DNA from: Flaviramulus multivorans | GTDB taxonomy: Bacteria; Bacteroidota; Bacteroidia; Flavobacteriales; Flavobacteriaceae | Assembly: GCF_021728415.1 (NCBI RefSeq) | Contig: NZ_JAKKDV010000002.1 | Coordinates: forward strand, 702,195-766,194 | Length of the DNA: 64,000 nt | Direction: 5' to 3' | Part shown: one piece after another, positions 48,049 to 58,171 of the stretch | Layout of the letters: the number at the start of each line of letters is the position of its first letter | How positions within the stretch are numbered: the first letter of the stretch is position 1 | Position numbers and translations under genes: made by a program | Notes under the pieces: model-generated | Seen by the model: the letters and a program-made list of their open reading frames with translations, nothing else | Databases searched by the model: none | Told to the model about the DNA's origin: nothing

Positions 48049-48423
48049 TTATTTTTTATCACCAAAATAAGATACGCCACCACCACTTAAGAAATCTTCT
48101 CTTACCGGACTAAATGTGTCTATCAAAATACCTTCTTCTAAGCAAATTGCGCTATGCAATAAATTAGGCTCGATATACACCCCATCTCCTCCTTCTACTA
48201 TTTGCTTTACTCCATCAATTTCAAATTCAAATTTACCCGAAACACAATATGTTGCTTGTGTATGAAAATGTTGATGTGGAGATCCTAATGCACCTTTTTC
48301 AAATTTTACCTTTACCATCATGATTTGGTTATCGTATCCTAAAAACTTTCTCGATACGCCTCCACCAAGCTCTTCCCATTCCATTTTTTTTGTAATGATG
48401 TATTTATCACTAAATCGTTTCAT
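48049..48423 (-). CDS. kdgF: KdgF-like cupin, unsaturated uronate ring-opening enzyme
   Basis: A 124-residue single cupin: SPHQHFHTQATYCVSGKFEF carries the metal-binding His/Gln residues and the second motif gives LLHS. KdgF converts 4,5-unsaturated monouronates to linear DEH, which the SDR then reduces. The tail FSPVREDFL is typical of the family. It lies 99 nt after the PL17 gene, and leader element C occupies most of that gap. Confidence 0.92.
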   Translation of the reverse strand: MKRFSDKYIITKKMEWEELGGGVSRKFLGYDNQIMMVKVKFEKGALGSPHQHFHTQATYCVSGKFEFEIDGVKQIVEGGDGVYIEPNLLHSAICLEEGILIDTFSPVREDFLSGGGVSYFGDKK

Positions 48424-48449
48424 ATGTTTATGTTTATTGTTTTTTAAAG

Positions 48450-48512
48450 GTCATATGTTGCTTCCATATAATCATTTCCTTGAATATCAAGTTCTCGTTA
48501 TAGAAGGTTCAT
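48450..48512 (-). repeat. Alginate-locus leader element, copy C (divergent)
   Basis: About 64% identical without gaps to copies A and B, with GAAATGATTAT fully kept, and again ending exactly 26 nt before an ATG (kdgF). It also has a TTGA-TAT-TCAA palindrome where copy B has GTTG-ATAC-CAAC. Confidence 0.6.
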
Positions 48513-48522
48513 AATTTTTAAT

Positions 48523-50790
48523 TTATTTATTTTCTATTAATATATAAGGACCTTTCCAAGTATACTCCTTATCGTTTATCGCTAATTTATGCGCTGCATC
48601 TTTATCATTATTTTCGTTTGAAATGATAAAGACTTTTGATTTATCATTATTTGTTTCGATTAAAACTGCTGTATATTCTTTTGAGTTATGAATTACAGAT
48701 AAATTTGCTATATTACTATATGCGTTAATTGCTAATTCAGACACTGGAGAATACGTTCCATGGGACTCGATTGTCGAAACAAATAAGGCATCGTTCACAT
48801 TCTTTTTTCTTAAAATCAATGTTTGTTCGTTACGCAAATTAAATTCGGGATCGTTTGCGCCAATTCTACCAAAAATAATTTCATTATTATTTGAAGTAAC
48901 TGCAGTATAAGTATAGAATTTGTTATTCTGCAACCAATTTAGCTGAATATTTTCTCCATTGGAGGTCGAACTAGCTTCTTTATATAAATGCTGGTATCCA
49001 TCAGATTTACCTAATATTTTGGGAACGTCATATTTAGAATACTCAAAATTGGTTTTCATGATATGCCCTAAAAAGTAAAAAGGTAAATCGTATTGATTCG
49101 AGTTTTGAGATGATACACGCATAATATCTAACACATACGGTTTATCGTAATCTTCATCCTTAATAGTTACCACGGTTCGATGCAGTTTGGTTCCAGGGTA
49201 TGCATTTTCTTCTTTTGCACTCGCTACTTGCAAACTATCGTTACCAACACTAAAAATGTATCCATTTGAATGATATTGACTTCCAATATCGTATTTGCCT
49301 TGAAATTGAGAGGTTTCGTTTTGCACAATCGTATTGTGTGCTATGGTTTGTTTTGCCCAAGTAGTATTTTCTTTTAAGTAATTTCCACCTCCTTTTTGTT
49401 CAATATTAACAAAACGCGCCATACCATAATCTTGCACAACCTCATCACCATCGTCAAATAATGCATACGATAATTTATCGTAATGTCCATGACTCAACCC
49501 ATGAGCTGTGTATTTAAAAACTAGTTCTAAACCACCACTGCGCAAAACCCCTACCGCGCCTTCATCACCATTTGCACCATCTGATAGTTCAATAGACTTT
49601 TTAACAAAAGGCTTTTCCTTGCCTTCTTTAATTCCAAGAGCAACGGCTAAACCTGCATCATCAAGTGTAACTTCACCTTGTTTTTTTGCTATACTTAATA
49701 ACCCTGGGTTATTTCCTCCAAAATGATAACCTATATCAACAGTAGATATTAATGATGAATTGTAATACGACATCCCTTTTTGCGCATCGTTTAACAAAAA
49801 GAACTCACCATCAGCATCAGATAAATTCAATAATGCGTTAACGCTTTTAAGTAATACACCATCTTTAAACTCAAACACCTTATGCTCTGGTTTTTTATTT
49901 TGAAGTGCTTGTGCAAAAATCAAAAATGGATACGACGCATAACGTTGATAATAAGGTCCCTCTGTAAAATATCCATCAGGAGAAAAAGGTTCGTTTACGT
50001 TTGCATAAAATCCTATTTGTTGTCCGTCTTTTCTAATATAACCACCATCATTATCTTTTTCATTCGGATCAAAATCAACATCTTTAACACCATTTAATGC
50101 TCTATCTAAAAGCTCGTCATCATCCATAGCCAGGGCAATCATACCAACTGCAGCATTACCCCAAGTTGCATGGTTGTGAACTCTATTAAAAAATTGTGGG
50201 TTTTCTTTAGAAATATAATCAGCAAATGGTTTAAATAAATCGGTTTCTAAAGTATTGCGTTCTTCTTCAGTTAAATAATTATAGATACAATCGTAAGCCT
50301 GAGCCGTATACACCAACCAATTAGAGTCGTTTAAGCATTGCCAAAATAATTTACCTCTTGCGTAAGACCTAGGTTTGGGGTGAATTGGCCATGTTGGATA
50401 TTGTTTTGCGTACTCAAACAACATGTCTTTTACAAATTTGGCATATTTTTCATCATCAAGAATTTGGTATAATGCACCCGCTTTTTGCATTAATATGTAA
50501 TTCTTTTTATGTGTTTCGTGCGTATACCCTCCTGAATAATCTTTTGGAACCGGTACATCAAAACCTTGCTCAATTTCTGCATCAATCTCTTGTTTTGTTG
50601 CTGCTAAGGTTTTATCAAAAATGGGAATGCTTCCTAAATTAGCTCTTATTTCCTTTACACCTTGTTCAGTTAAAATTAAACTTGGGTGACCTTGATTGCC
50701 AGTTTGTTCATCATTAACTAATGCCTTTTCTTTACAAGAAAATACAACTAAAACAAAAACTAAAAGCGAAATTTTGATTTTTATATTCAT
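48523..50790 (-). CDS. PL17 oligoalginate lyase (exolytic) lipoprotein
   Basis: A lipoprotein (lipobox VVFSC) with the PL17 two-domain build: an N-terminal alpha/alpha-toroid (DYSGGYTHETHKKNY, then VHNHATWGNAAVGM with Asn206/His207 matching the catalytic pair of Alg17C; DGYFTEGPYYQRYASYPF with the tyrosine) and a C-terminal heparinase II/III-like beta-sheet domain (GLSHGHYDKLSYALFDDGDE). It releases unsaturated monomers from oligomers. It starts 1 nt after the stop of the PL6 gene, in one operon. Confidence 0.94.
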   Translation of the reverse strand: MNIKIKISLLVFVLVVFSCKEKALVNDEQTGNQGHPSLILTEQGVKEIRANLGSIPIFDKTLAATKQEIDAEIEQGFDVPVPKDYSGGYTHETHKKNYILMQKAGALYQILDDEKYAKFVKDMLFEYAKQYPTWPIHPKPRSYARGKLFWQCLNDSNWLVYTAQAYDCIYNYLTEEERNTLETDLFKPFADYISKENPQFFNRVHNHATWGNAAVGMIALAMDDDELLDRALNGVKDVDFDPNEKDNDGGYIRKDGQQIGFYANVNEPFSPDGYFTEGPYYQRYASYPFLIFAQALQNKKPEHKVFEFKDGVLLKSVNALLNLSDADGEFFLLNDAQKGMSYYNSSLISTVDIGYHFGGNNPGLLSIAKKQGEVTLDDAGLAVALGIKEGKEKPFVKKSIELSDGANGDEGAVGVLRSGGLELVFKYTAHGLSHGHYDKLSYALFDDGDEVVQDYGMARFVNIEQKGGGNYLKENTTWAKQTIAHNTIVQNETSQFQGKYDIGSQYHSNGYIFSVGNDSLQVASAKEENAYPGTKLHRTVVTIKDEDYDKPYVLDIMRVSSQNSNQYDLPFYFLGHIMKTNFEYSKYDVPKILGKSDGYQHLYKEASSTSNGENIQLNWLQNNKFYTYTAVTSNNNEIIFGRIGANDPEFNLRNEQTLILRKKNVNDALFVSTIESHGTYSPVSELAINAYSNIANLSVIHNSKEYTAVLIETNNDKSKVFIISNENNDKDAAHKLAINDKEYTWKGPYILIENK

Positions 50791-50791
50791 A

Positions 50792-53128
50792 TTAATTTTT
50801 AGAAATTAATCCTAAGTCCAGTTGATCTGTTCCTTTACCTTTAAGTTGAGATGATTCAGATAATTTATAGCTCTCTTTTTCGAATTCAGGTTTTAAATTC
50901 CAAAGATTTTTTATGTTGTATTTTTCATCTCCAGTAATTTGAACGTCTTCTGAATTATACATATTGTTATTAAATATATTAACAATTGGCTCACCTACTA
51001 CCAAGTGCATATTCATACCCTTAGAGTCTATAAATATATTATTGGTAATATCGTTTACTTGTACGCCATATAAAGATATGGATGTTTTGTATTTATTCTT
51101 TCTGCCGTGGCCAACATTATCAAAAACATTATGGTCGATTTCTAAAAACGGTCCAAAAGTACTTTCGTCGGTTCCTCCTCTATATAACCTCAATGCTGCA
51201 CCTTGCACATCCTTAAGAACATTGTTTTTCATTATATAATACTCAACATTATAAGCTCCAATATCATCAGTTTCTTTATCCAAAGCTGCAATATGCCCTG
51301 TTATATTTTTAAAGGTAGAATTTTGAATGCTTATCGTATCGGCAAATGTATTTTTTGAAACTCTAAATACATCAAACGAATGGTTAACAACCAAATCAAC
51401 AAATTCACAGTTATCTATAAATAATTTGTAGTTTTCTATCATTGAATTTTTGCTTGTACTTATTACCGCATTTCCAGCATAGTCTGGTGACTTAGCCCCA
51501 TCAAATTTAATATTGGTTAGAGATAAGCTTCCGCCATTTTGAATTTCTAAAGCAGTCATTCTCTCAAACAAAATTGTTGCTTTTTTGTCTCCAGACGTTT
51601 TTATGGTTAAGGGATGATTAATTTTCGCCGTTTTAGTTAAAAGATATGATGCTCCTGACGCTAATTCGATAACATCTCCAGGCTCTGAATTTTTAGCAGC
51701 CTCGAACAATGTATTTATTCCTGGCTCTACGTTTATGGTTTTCCCAGAATTTAAAGCAACACTATTGTCAACTTTTGAATACCAAGAAACCCCAGTATTC
51801 TCTTTTGTAGCAACATCAGGATGAATATTTACTTCTGTTTTTAAATCATCAGATACAGGAACCAAAAAGCCTTGTTTATTCTTAACTAACTCAAACTTTG
51901 ACTTTACAAAGCCTTTTGAAATTCCAATATCTAAATTATCTCCAATTAAATTATTTTCGAACTTTATACCACTTATATCATCATAAAAAGTAAATAAGTT
52001 ACTTTTGGTATCATGATAAAAAATATTATCTGAGATTTCTGAATTTACAGGAACAGCGCTTCTTTCGTTATCGCTTCCAGCACATATTTGAATATGGTCA
52101 CAATTCACAAATGTGTTATCCTTTACCAAAGCATCTGTAACTTGAACGTAACGATTTGCTGGTGAATTAGGTACCCCATTCATCATTACAAAAGCACCTC
52201 TAAAGCGATAGCCTGTTAACCCAATATGATAATTATTTATAACTGTTTGCTTTTCGTTAATAACTCGAACACCACCAGTACTAGGTTTATTATTTCCGAT
52301 AAACACATTCCCATCAACCATGGTTTCATTACCATGACGCATTGTTAAAGTACCTGTACATTCATAAAAGGTATTATACTTAAATGTATTGCGACATGAC
52401 TTATTAGAAATTATTTCGTGCTCGCCATTACATCTATCAAAATAATTAGACTCCACCAAGGTGTTTGAATTTTCTAAAGCAAAATGACTTGTGCCAATTC
52501 TTAAAGTTTCTCCACCATTGTTTCCAAAGGTTGGTCGTGGTCCAAAATAATTATGATCTATTTTATGATTATTCTCTCTACTATCTTCAGTGTCTAAACC
52601 AACAATCATAGTAACTCCTAAATTCTTTTTACCAACAATATGGTTATGGTCTATTCTGTTATTTTTACCGTAAATAGTAATCCAGTAGTCTTGAACCTGA
52701 CGTTCTGGATTATTATAATTATCGATAACACATTCTGTTAAACGACAATTATTTGCCATTTCATCTTTATTCTTTCTAAATGAAATTACAGCATTAGTTG
52801 GTGTAAAACCATTTTTAAAAACTAAGCCTTTAACTACTAAAAATTCTCCCGCAATTTGAAGGTTTGAAGCACCTTCAAGAGTTACTTTTCCTAATTCTTC
52901 TACCGTAAGCGTTATTGGGCTATCTGCTGTTCCTTTTCCTTCAAAAACCAATTCTGCATTGTTCCAAACACCATTTGCTAATTTGATAGTGTCTCCAGGT
53001 TGTGCATTGGCAACAGCATCGTTAAACTCAGAAACCGAACCCACTAACAAATTGTTATTATTCTCTTTTTTACAAGAAGATAGCACTATAAAAAATAAAG
53101 GGAATACGAACAAGGATTTATAATTCAT
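50792..53128 (-). CDS. PL6 alginate lyase lipoprotein, two-domain
   Basis: A lipoprotein (IVLSSC) with two right-handed beta-helix domains. The first is PL6: EIISNKSCRN holds catalytic Lys243 and TLTMRHGNE Arg264, 21 residues apart as in AlyGC. The second half restarts with a similar GDVIELASGASY block, indicating duplication of the fold. PL6 enzymes favour MG blocks. I use the ATG at 53128. Its own promoter and two operators lie just upstream and PL17 follows directly. Confidence 0.94.
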   Translation of the reverse strand: MNYKSLFVFPLFFIVLSSCKKENNNNLLVGSVSEFNDAVANAQPGDTIKLANGVWNNAELVFEGKGTADSPITLTVEELGKVTLEGASNLQIAGEFLVVKGLVFKNGFTPTNAVISFRKNKDEMANNCRLTECVIDNYNNPERQVQDYWITIYGKNNRIDHNHIVGKKNLGVTMIVGLDTEDSRENNHKIDHNYFGPRPTFGNNGGETLRIGTSHFALENSNTLVESNYFDRCNGEHEIISNKSCRNTFKYNTFYECTGTLTMRHGNETMVDGNVFIGNNKPSTGGVRVINEKQTVINNYHIGLTGYRFRGAFVMMNGVPNSPANRYVQVTDALVKDNTFVNCDHIQICAGSDNERSAVPVNSEISDNIFYHDTKSNLFTFYDDISGIKFENNLIGDNLDIGISKGFVKSKFELVKNKQGFLVPVSDDLKTEVNIHPDVATKENTGVSWYSKVDNSVALNSGKTINVEPGINTLFEAAKNSEPGDVIELASGASYLLTKTAKINHPLTIKTSGDKKATILFERMTALEIQNGGSLSLTNIKFDGAKSPDYAGNAVISTSKNSMIENYKLFIDNCEFVDLVVNHSFDVFRVSKNTFADTISIQNSTFKNITGHIAALDKETDDIGAYNVEYYIMKNNVLKDVQGAALRLYRGGTDESTFGPFLEIDHNVFDNVGHGRKNKYKTSISLYGVQVNDITNNIFIDSKGMNMHLVVGEPIVNIFNNNMYNSEDVQITGDEKYNIKNLWNLKPEFEKESYKLSESSQLKGKGTDQLDLGLISKN

Positions 53129-53146
53129 CGGATACAATTAATTAAA

Positions 53147-53171
53147 TTGGTTTACCAGATTGGTTTACCAA
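53147..53171. promoter_or_regulatory. Tandem GntR-type operators at the PL6-PL17 promoter
   Basis: TTGGTTTACCAG (53147) and TTGGTTTACCAA (53160) repeat at a 13-bp interval, the same period as at susC. The second touches the -7 element. Confidence 0.75.
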
Positions 53172-53199
53172 ATATATGTCATAATAATGAACTGGCAAA
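53169..53199 (-). promoter_or_regulatory. Promoter of the PL6-PL17 operon
   Basis: TTTG (53196-53199), 19 nt, TATATTTG (53169-53176) on the minus strand. The predicted leader is about 30 nt. Confidence 0.8.
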
Positions 53200-53307
53200 A
53201 AATCTCATAAGTTTTAACATAAATCTATGCTATTTTGATTTAAACTAAGAATAATTAAACAAACTTATCATTACGTTTAGTATTCTTTAAAGGTCAAAAT
53301 ATGATTT

Positions 53308-55551
53308 CTATTTTTTTATAATAAAACTGATTTCATTTCCAGGAGCCAAAAGTGTCTTACCCTTATTGTTAAACCCTAAAACCTCAGCTTGTATAGGTTT
53401 AGTATTTAAGGATTGAATGTATAACTTACTATTTTCAAGTTTCAAAAACACATCCGCTGCTTCAGAAAAGGAAATTTTAAGTTCTTTAAATTTTAAATTT
53501 TTAACTGAAAAGAATACGCTTTTTCCATCTTTAGTTAGTGATAATGATAGAGTGCTATCTGTAGTCCAATTAGATTTATTAAGTTCCCATCCTTTTAAAT
53601 TAGGGCTTGATTTGTCTTCATCAATCCTATCGTCAAACTTTACGAAAGGAAAAACAACACTTATAAAGTTAAAATTAGTTTGATTGTTTTTTGAAACTGT
53701 AGCCCATTGCTTTCCTCTTCTACCGGATGTTGAAACGGAATCTGTAGAAATCAACTGATAAATATCACAACCCGACCCGTCAAAAAAGCTAGACCGCAAT
53801 AAATTAGGTGCTTCTTCTAAACTATAATGTCCTTGCCAAATTTGTTTATAGGTGTGTGGCTTCTCAGAATTAAAATTGTCTTTTATAATCCAAAAATCAT
53901 CCTTTAAATAAATGACTTGTCTGCTATAATTAACACCAACATTTTCAAAACCATCATGACTACCTATATAGAGGTCTAAATCATTATTATTATTCCAAGC
54001 AATAGTTTTTGGTTGTGGTAACGATTTAAATTTTCCGAAACCACTTCCACCCTGATTTGATGTATAGGCTTTCCCTTGAAGTTCGTTATCAACCAAGGCC
54101 ACATTTTTAACCAATGAGTTTTTAAAAAACCCATAATCCTTAAGTGAATATCGCACTTGATAATTAGGCAAAATTGTATGCCCATTTGCCATTGCCTGAA
54201 TTCCCAACATATCACCATGTTGATGATCTGGTTTTTCATCATCCAGTCCGTTAGAAATAACCATTACTTTGTCTTTCGGTTTCCAACCTTCTCGCATGAT
54301 GAAGTAGCCTGTTGTTGGAAAAGAGAAAGATTGCACCTCTGGCTCTTTAGCATTAATGTTATCCAGTAATTTTAATTGTGAAGCGCTTACATACCAAAAC
54401 ATTTTAGGTTCTACGAAGTTGTTAGCAAAATAACCCATTTCAGGGTCTTCAAACAATAAATACCCAAGTGTTAGGGCTCCAGATATGTCCATTTTTTCAG
54501 CCCAAGGTTCATTCGTGTCATCTGAAAGGACTGGAGCTGACTTATCAGGATAAGCGATTTTGGTTAATGTTGTGAATAATGACTTCAACTTACTTTCCCA
54601 AAAACCATTCACTTTTATATCGCTATTTTTTGCAAGTTGATATACATAGTAATAATTATCAATATCACTCATGTGATAATGTACAGTGCGTTCAAACTGA
54701 AAACCGTCGTCGTTTATTTCTTTCTCTAAATGAGCTTCAAGTAAACTCATTGAGCGTTCAAACCATTTGTCCGTTCCTTTAAAGTCCCTTAATAAAATAG
54801 ACAACATAGCCAAAGCTGACATACCTCTGGTCTGATGGTTCCCTGAAACAAATGCTTCATTCTTTGCGTATAAATCTGAACCATGTTGTAATAAGGTAGC
54901 AATCGTTAAAAGTTGGTCTTCATCTGAATAATTACTTTCACCTAAAAACATATTATGAATATTCAACCAATTTAAGATGCGATATCCTGAACGAAAGGCT
55001 TCATAAACACCATTACCATCTTCAATGGTTTCAAAAGCATTGGTATGCAGTGCGTGGTTTAACGACTTTAACTGATTTTTAAAATAATTTAAATATTCAG
55101 GTGATTTGTTTTGATAATTATAATAAAATGCGATATCTAGCATTTTATGTTGACGCGCCAAATGACGTAAAGCATAGGCATTTACCGGCTCACCATTTAA
55201 GTAATTAAAAGGCAGCTTCCATGAGGTAGAATCTTGAAATTTAGATATATGGTCTAATGCCCTTTCCGTATGACTGCTTTCGACTTCTGGATAAATAAGC
55301 TTGTAATTATTAAACCGCGAATCAAAGGTTTGCCAATCGAAAAAATATCGTTCTGAGAATTTTGTTCTAAAATATTTTGCTAAGTCCGTTTTAGATACTG
55401 TCTTATCTCCAAAGCTATTTTTAATTTCTTCCTTTAAATAACTCGAAAGTTGGTCATTTGGAATTATAGCATTAGAGGGTATCTCTTGCGACCATATAGT
55501 TTGATTAATTCCAAACAATACTAATAAAGCAAAACATTTTAATATTTTCAT
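53308..55551 (-). CDS. Heparinase II/III-fold polysaccharide lyase (possibly PL39)
   Basis: A signal peptide without lipobox (start taken at the ATG at 55551), an alpha/alpha-toroid domain (about residues 30-370, with SGNHQTRGMSALAML and FQFERTVHYHMSDIDNYYY) and a heparinase II/III beta-sheet domain (PDHQHGDMLGIQAMANG). It is not a standard PL17: the catalytic NHATWG segment is replaced by NHQTRG. PL39 or a related alginate lyase is my best guess from fold and context. It lies 10 nt after a PL6 gene. Confidence 0.8.
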   Translation of the reverse strand: MKILKCFALLVLFGINQTIWSQEIPSNAIIPNDQLSSYLKEEIKNSFGDKTVSKTDLAKYFRTKFSERYFFDWQTFDSRFNNYKLIYPEVESSHTERALDHISKFQDSTSWKLPFNYLNGEPVNAYALRHLARQHKMLDIAFYYNYQNKSPEYLNYFKNQLKSLNHALHTNAFETIEDGNGVYEAFRSGYRILNWLNIHNMFLGESNYSDEDQLLTIATLLQHGSDLYAKNEAFVSGNHQTRGMSALAMLSILLRDFKGTDKWFERSMSLLEAHLEKEINDDGFQFERTVHYHMSDIDNYYYVYQLAKNSDIKVNGFWESKLKSLFTTLTKIAYPDKSAPVLSDDTNEPWAEKMDISGALTLGYLLFEDPEMGYFANNFVEPKMFWYVSASQLKLLDNINAKEPEVQSFSFPTTGYFIMREGWKPKDKVMVISNGLDDEKPDHQHGDMLGIQAMANGHTILPNYQVRYSLKDYGFFKNSLVKNVALVDNELQGKAYTSNQGGSGFGKFKSLPQPKTIAWNNNNDLDLYIGSHDGFENVGVNYSRQVIYLKDDFWIIKDNFNSEKPHTYKQIWQGHYSLEEAPNLLRSSFFDGSGCDIYQLISTDSVSTSGRRGKQWATVSKNNQTNFNFISVVFPFVKFDDRIDEDKSSPNLKGWELNKSNWTTDSTLSLSLTKDGKSVFFSVKNLKFKELKISFSEAADVFLKLENSKLYIQSLNTKPIQAEVLGFNNKGKTLLAPGNEISFIIKK

Positions 55552-55561
55552 TACGCACAAT

Positions 55562-57874
55562 TTAATACATTAACTTTAACTTTAAGTTCTGTACTACTTC
55601 TATTTTACCAGAATTTATAGTAGTGTTATTAACAGGTTTCTGTCCTTTTGCTCCCCATAAAACAGCAATGAGTTTTACTGGATTGTTTTTAAAAGTGTTA
55701 TTAGAAAAATCAACATTAACAATACCACGGTTTTTAATTAAAATAGCTTCATCAGAATTCCCGCCAGAATTCGAAACATGGTTATTTTGGAATGTTAAAT
55801 GACCTCCAATGGTTGATTCGTCGTAACCACCACGGTAGAAATCTAAAACAACTTCCTGGATATTTTCAAATGTTGAATTAGTAATATTTACAAATTCGCA
55901 ATTATAGTCGCCACCATCATTGGTTTCTTTATTGAGCATAATACCCCTTACACAATTTTTTATAGTAGAATTAGCTACCGAAACCGTATCAGCAAATGAG
56001 CCTTTTGAAACACGCAACACACTTTTAAAATCGCTTAATTCTGAATTTTTAATCCATAAATTATAAGCTTTTGTCATGTTTTTATCTAAGGTAGCAAAAG
56101 CATCTTGGGTTTTATTCCCTTTTAAAATAATATCTTCAATTATTAAATTACCTTTTGGGTTCATTTCAAACGCAGTATTTTCAGAAGTGAAAACTAATTC
56201 AGCTTTATTATTTTTATCTTCAGATGTTATAGTTATTCTTTTATTGATTTTTAAAGATGAATCGACTGTATAACTTCCTGATTTTACAACTAAAATATCG
56301 CCTGAATTAGCAGCATTTAGACCCTCTACCAATTCTGCATTTGATGATACTTGAATTTTTTTAGGCTCATATTTTACTTTTTCTGTAGAAAACCAATCGG
56401 TACCGTATTTCGATTTATCGACTAAAATCGCGTTTTCTTTTACTGGATTAACAATAGCACCAACACTATTGCTTTCTGAAGTTCTTTCAGTTCCAAAAAT
56501 ATCCGTAGTAATGGTTTCAAAATCAAAACCGTTAAAAATATCCGTGTAATTTTCGGTTAAAATACACAACCCATCTGATACTTGTTTAACCTGAACTTCT
56601 TTAGTAATAAGTCCTTTTGGTTTTATTTCACTTTTATTTTCGCTATTCGTAATGTTGTTTTTAAAATTAATACCATCAACTTTATCATAATTCACAATGG
56701 GGTATTCGTCGCCTTCACTATTAAACAATAAATTATTAGCTACAACGGTTCTAATCGGTCTTGCAGAACGTATTTCGGATGGTGGTAGTACATCACTTTG
56801 GCTTACGTTAGATCCCACACTAAATTGCCAAGGCGATTTACAATCAATAAAACTGTTGTAAGCAACCACAGCATCGGTTACTTGGTTATAACGATTGAGA
56901 GGTGATTTTGGAATACCATTCATTACAGACAAAGGCGCTCTAAATGTTTCGCCTTTTAACTTATAGAAGTAATTATTAGTTATCCAATGCCCTGTGTTAA
57001 TAACCCGAATGCCGCCAATGAATTTAGAATTATCGTTACCAATAAAAATATTACCATCAATTGTAGCGTAATTTCCGTGTCTTAACACCAATGAGCCTTC
57101 ACTTTCAAAAAATACATTATTTCTAAACTCATTAAAGTTAGATTTACTTGAAATAATTTCTACTTCGCCGTTACAGCGTTCAAATAAATTGTTTGAAACA
57201 ACCACATGTGCAGGTGTCATGGAGGTTCCGCTATCGCCAATTTGCATCGTTTCTCCATGTGGCCCTCCTTTTCTTGGTCTGGGTCCGAAATGGTTATTTA
57301 CTATTTGATGATAGGTTTTTATATGCTGATTCCCTTTTAACTGGACTATTATAGTTGGCCCAAAGTTTGATTTCCCAGTAATGTAACAATGGCTTAATTC
57401 GTTATGTCTTCCCCAAAATTCCACCCAATGATCGCTTACATCACGGTCTGGTTGGGTAAATTCTTCAATAACACATTGGGTCACTTTACAATGGTTTGCA
57501 ATTGTATCGTTATTAATTTTAAATTGAATAACATTTTTTGAAGGAGTATGTCCGTTTTTAAAATAAAGTCCGTTTACTTCTAAATAGCTACCTCCAATTT
57601 TTAAATTTGATGCGCCTTCTATAGTCACTTTACCCTTTTCTTCTGCCATTAAAGTTATCGGGTTTTCTTTTGTTCCATTACCATAAAAATTAATTTCCAC
57701 ATCACGCCAAACACCATTAGCAAGAATAATATTATCGCCAGCATTTGAATTTTTAATAGCAGCATTTAACTCATTTATATTACTAACTTTTATACTATTA
57801 CCTTCAATTATTGCACTTTGTTTGCATGCAATAAATAGAATTAGTAACCCTGTAATGAATATTATTCTTTTCAT
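55562..57874 (-). CDS. PL6 alginate lyase lipoprotein, second copy
   Basis: Built like the other PL6: lipobox (LFIAC), beta-helix PL6 domain with Lys244 (EIISSKSNF) and Arg265 (LVLRHGNYA), and a second beta-helix half starting NAELVEGLNAANSGDILVV. The two PL6 genes are clear paralogues but diverged. Leader element B ends 26 nt before its ATG, and the operon continues into the heparinase-fold lyase. Confidence 0.93.
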   Translation of the reverse strand: MKRIIFITGLLILFIACKQSAIIEGNSIKVSNINELNAAIKNSNAGDNIILANGVWRDVEINFYGNGTKENPITLMAEEKGKVTIEGASNLKIGGSYLEVNGLYFKNGHTPSKNVIQFKINNDTIANHCKVTQCVIEEFTQPDRDVSDHWVEFWGRHNELSHCYITGKSNFGPTIIVQLKGNQHIKTYHQIVNNHFGPRPRKGGPHGETMQIGDSGTSMTPAHVVVSNNLFERCNGEVEIISSKSNFNEFRNNVFFESEGSLVLRHGNYATIDGNIFIGNDNSKFIGGIRVINTGHWITNNYFYKLKGETFRAPLSVMNGIPKSPLNRYNQVTDAVVAYNSFIDCKSPWQFSVGSNVSQSDVLPPSEIRSARPIRTVVANNLLFNSEGDEYPIVNYDKVDGINFKNNITNSENKSEIKPKGLITKEVQVKQVSDGLCILTENYTDIFNGFDFETITTDIFGTERTSESNSVGAIVNPVKENAILVDKSKYGTDWFSTEKVKYEPKKIQVSSNAELVEGLNAANSGDILVVKSGSYTVDSSLKINKRITITSEDKNNKAELVFTSENTAFEMNPKGNLIIEDIILKGNKTQDAFATLDKNMTKAYNLWIKNSELSDFKSVLRVSKGSFADTVSVANSTIKNCVRGIMLNKETNDGGDYNCEFVNITNSTFENIQEVVLDFYRGGYDESTIGGHLTFQNNHVSNSGGNSDEAILIKNRGIVNVDFSNNTFKNNPVKLIAVLWGAKGQKPVNNTTINSGKIEVVQNLKLKLMY

Positions 57875-57900
57875 CTGTTTAAATTTTACTGTTTTTATCC

Positions 57901-57966
57901 GTCAGATATAATTAGCCAATAATCATTTCGGTTGGTATCAACTTATTATTATGGCTCATTTCATAT
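57901..57966 (-). repeat. Alginate-locus leader element, copy B
   Basis: 61 of 66 bases are identical to copy A (35461-35526), and similarity continues to the start codon (both end in a C-A-G before ATG). The short frame seen in copy A is stopped here after 15 codons, which argues for a nucleic-acid rather than a peptide signal. No clear TAnnTTTG promoter was found for this operon; this element is the main candidate control region. Confidence 0.75.
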
Positions 57967-58117
57967 ATTATTTGTTTTATTCTTCTTATTAGCATGAAGA
58001 AGGTCTAGTTAAACTTCTTTTGTAGTTATTTCTTTTATTAATAAAAGATACAAATTATGACAATACTTATATACTAAAAGGTCTTTAATTTTGATTAAAG
58101 CTCATTATAAAAAACAT

Positions 58118-58146
58118 AAAAAGCCTTTAAATTTAAAGGCCTTTTA
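58118..58146 (-). terminator. Terminator after the type IX-secreted protein gene
   Basis: On the minus strand AAAAGGCCTTTAAA and TTTAAAGGCTTTTT form a long palindromic stem with U tract, 26 nt past the stop codon at 58172. Confidence 0.8.
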
Positions 58147-58171
58147 TCAAAAACTCATTCAAAAAATAAAA

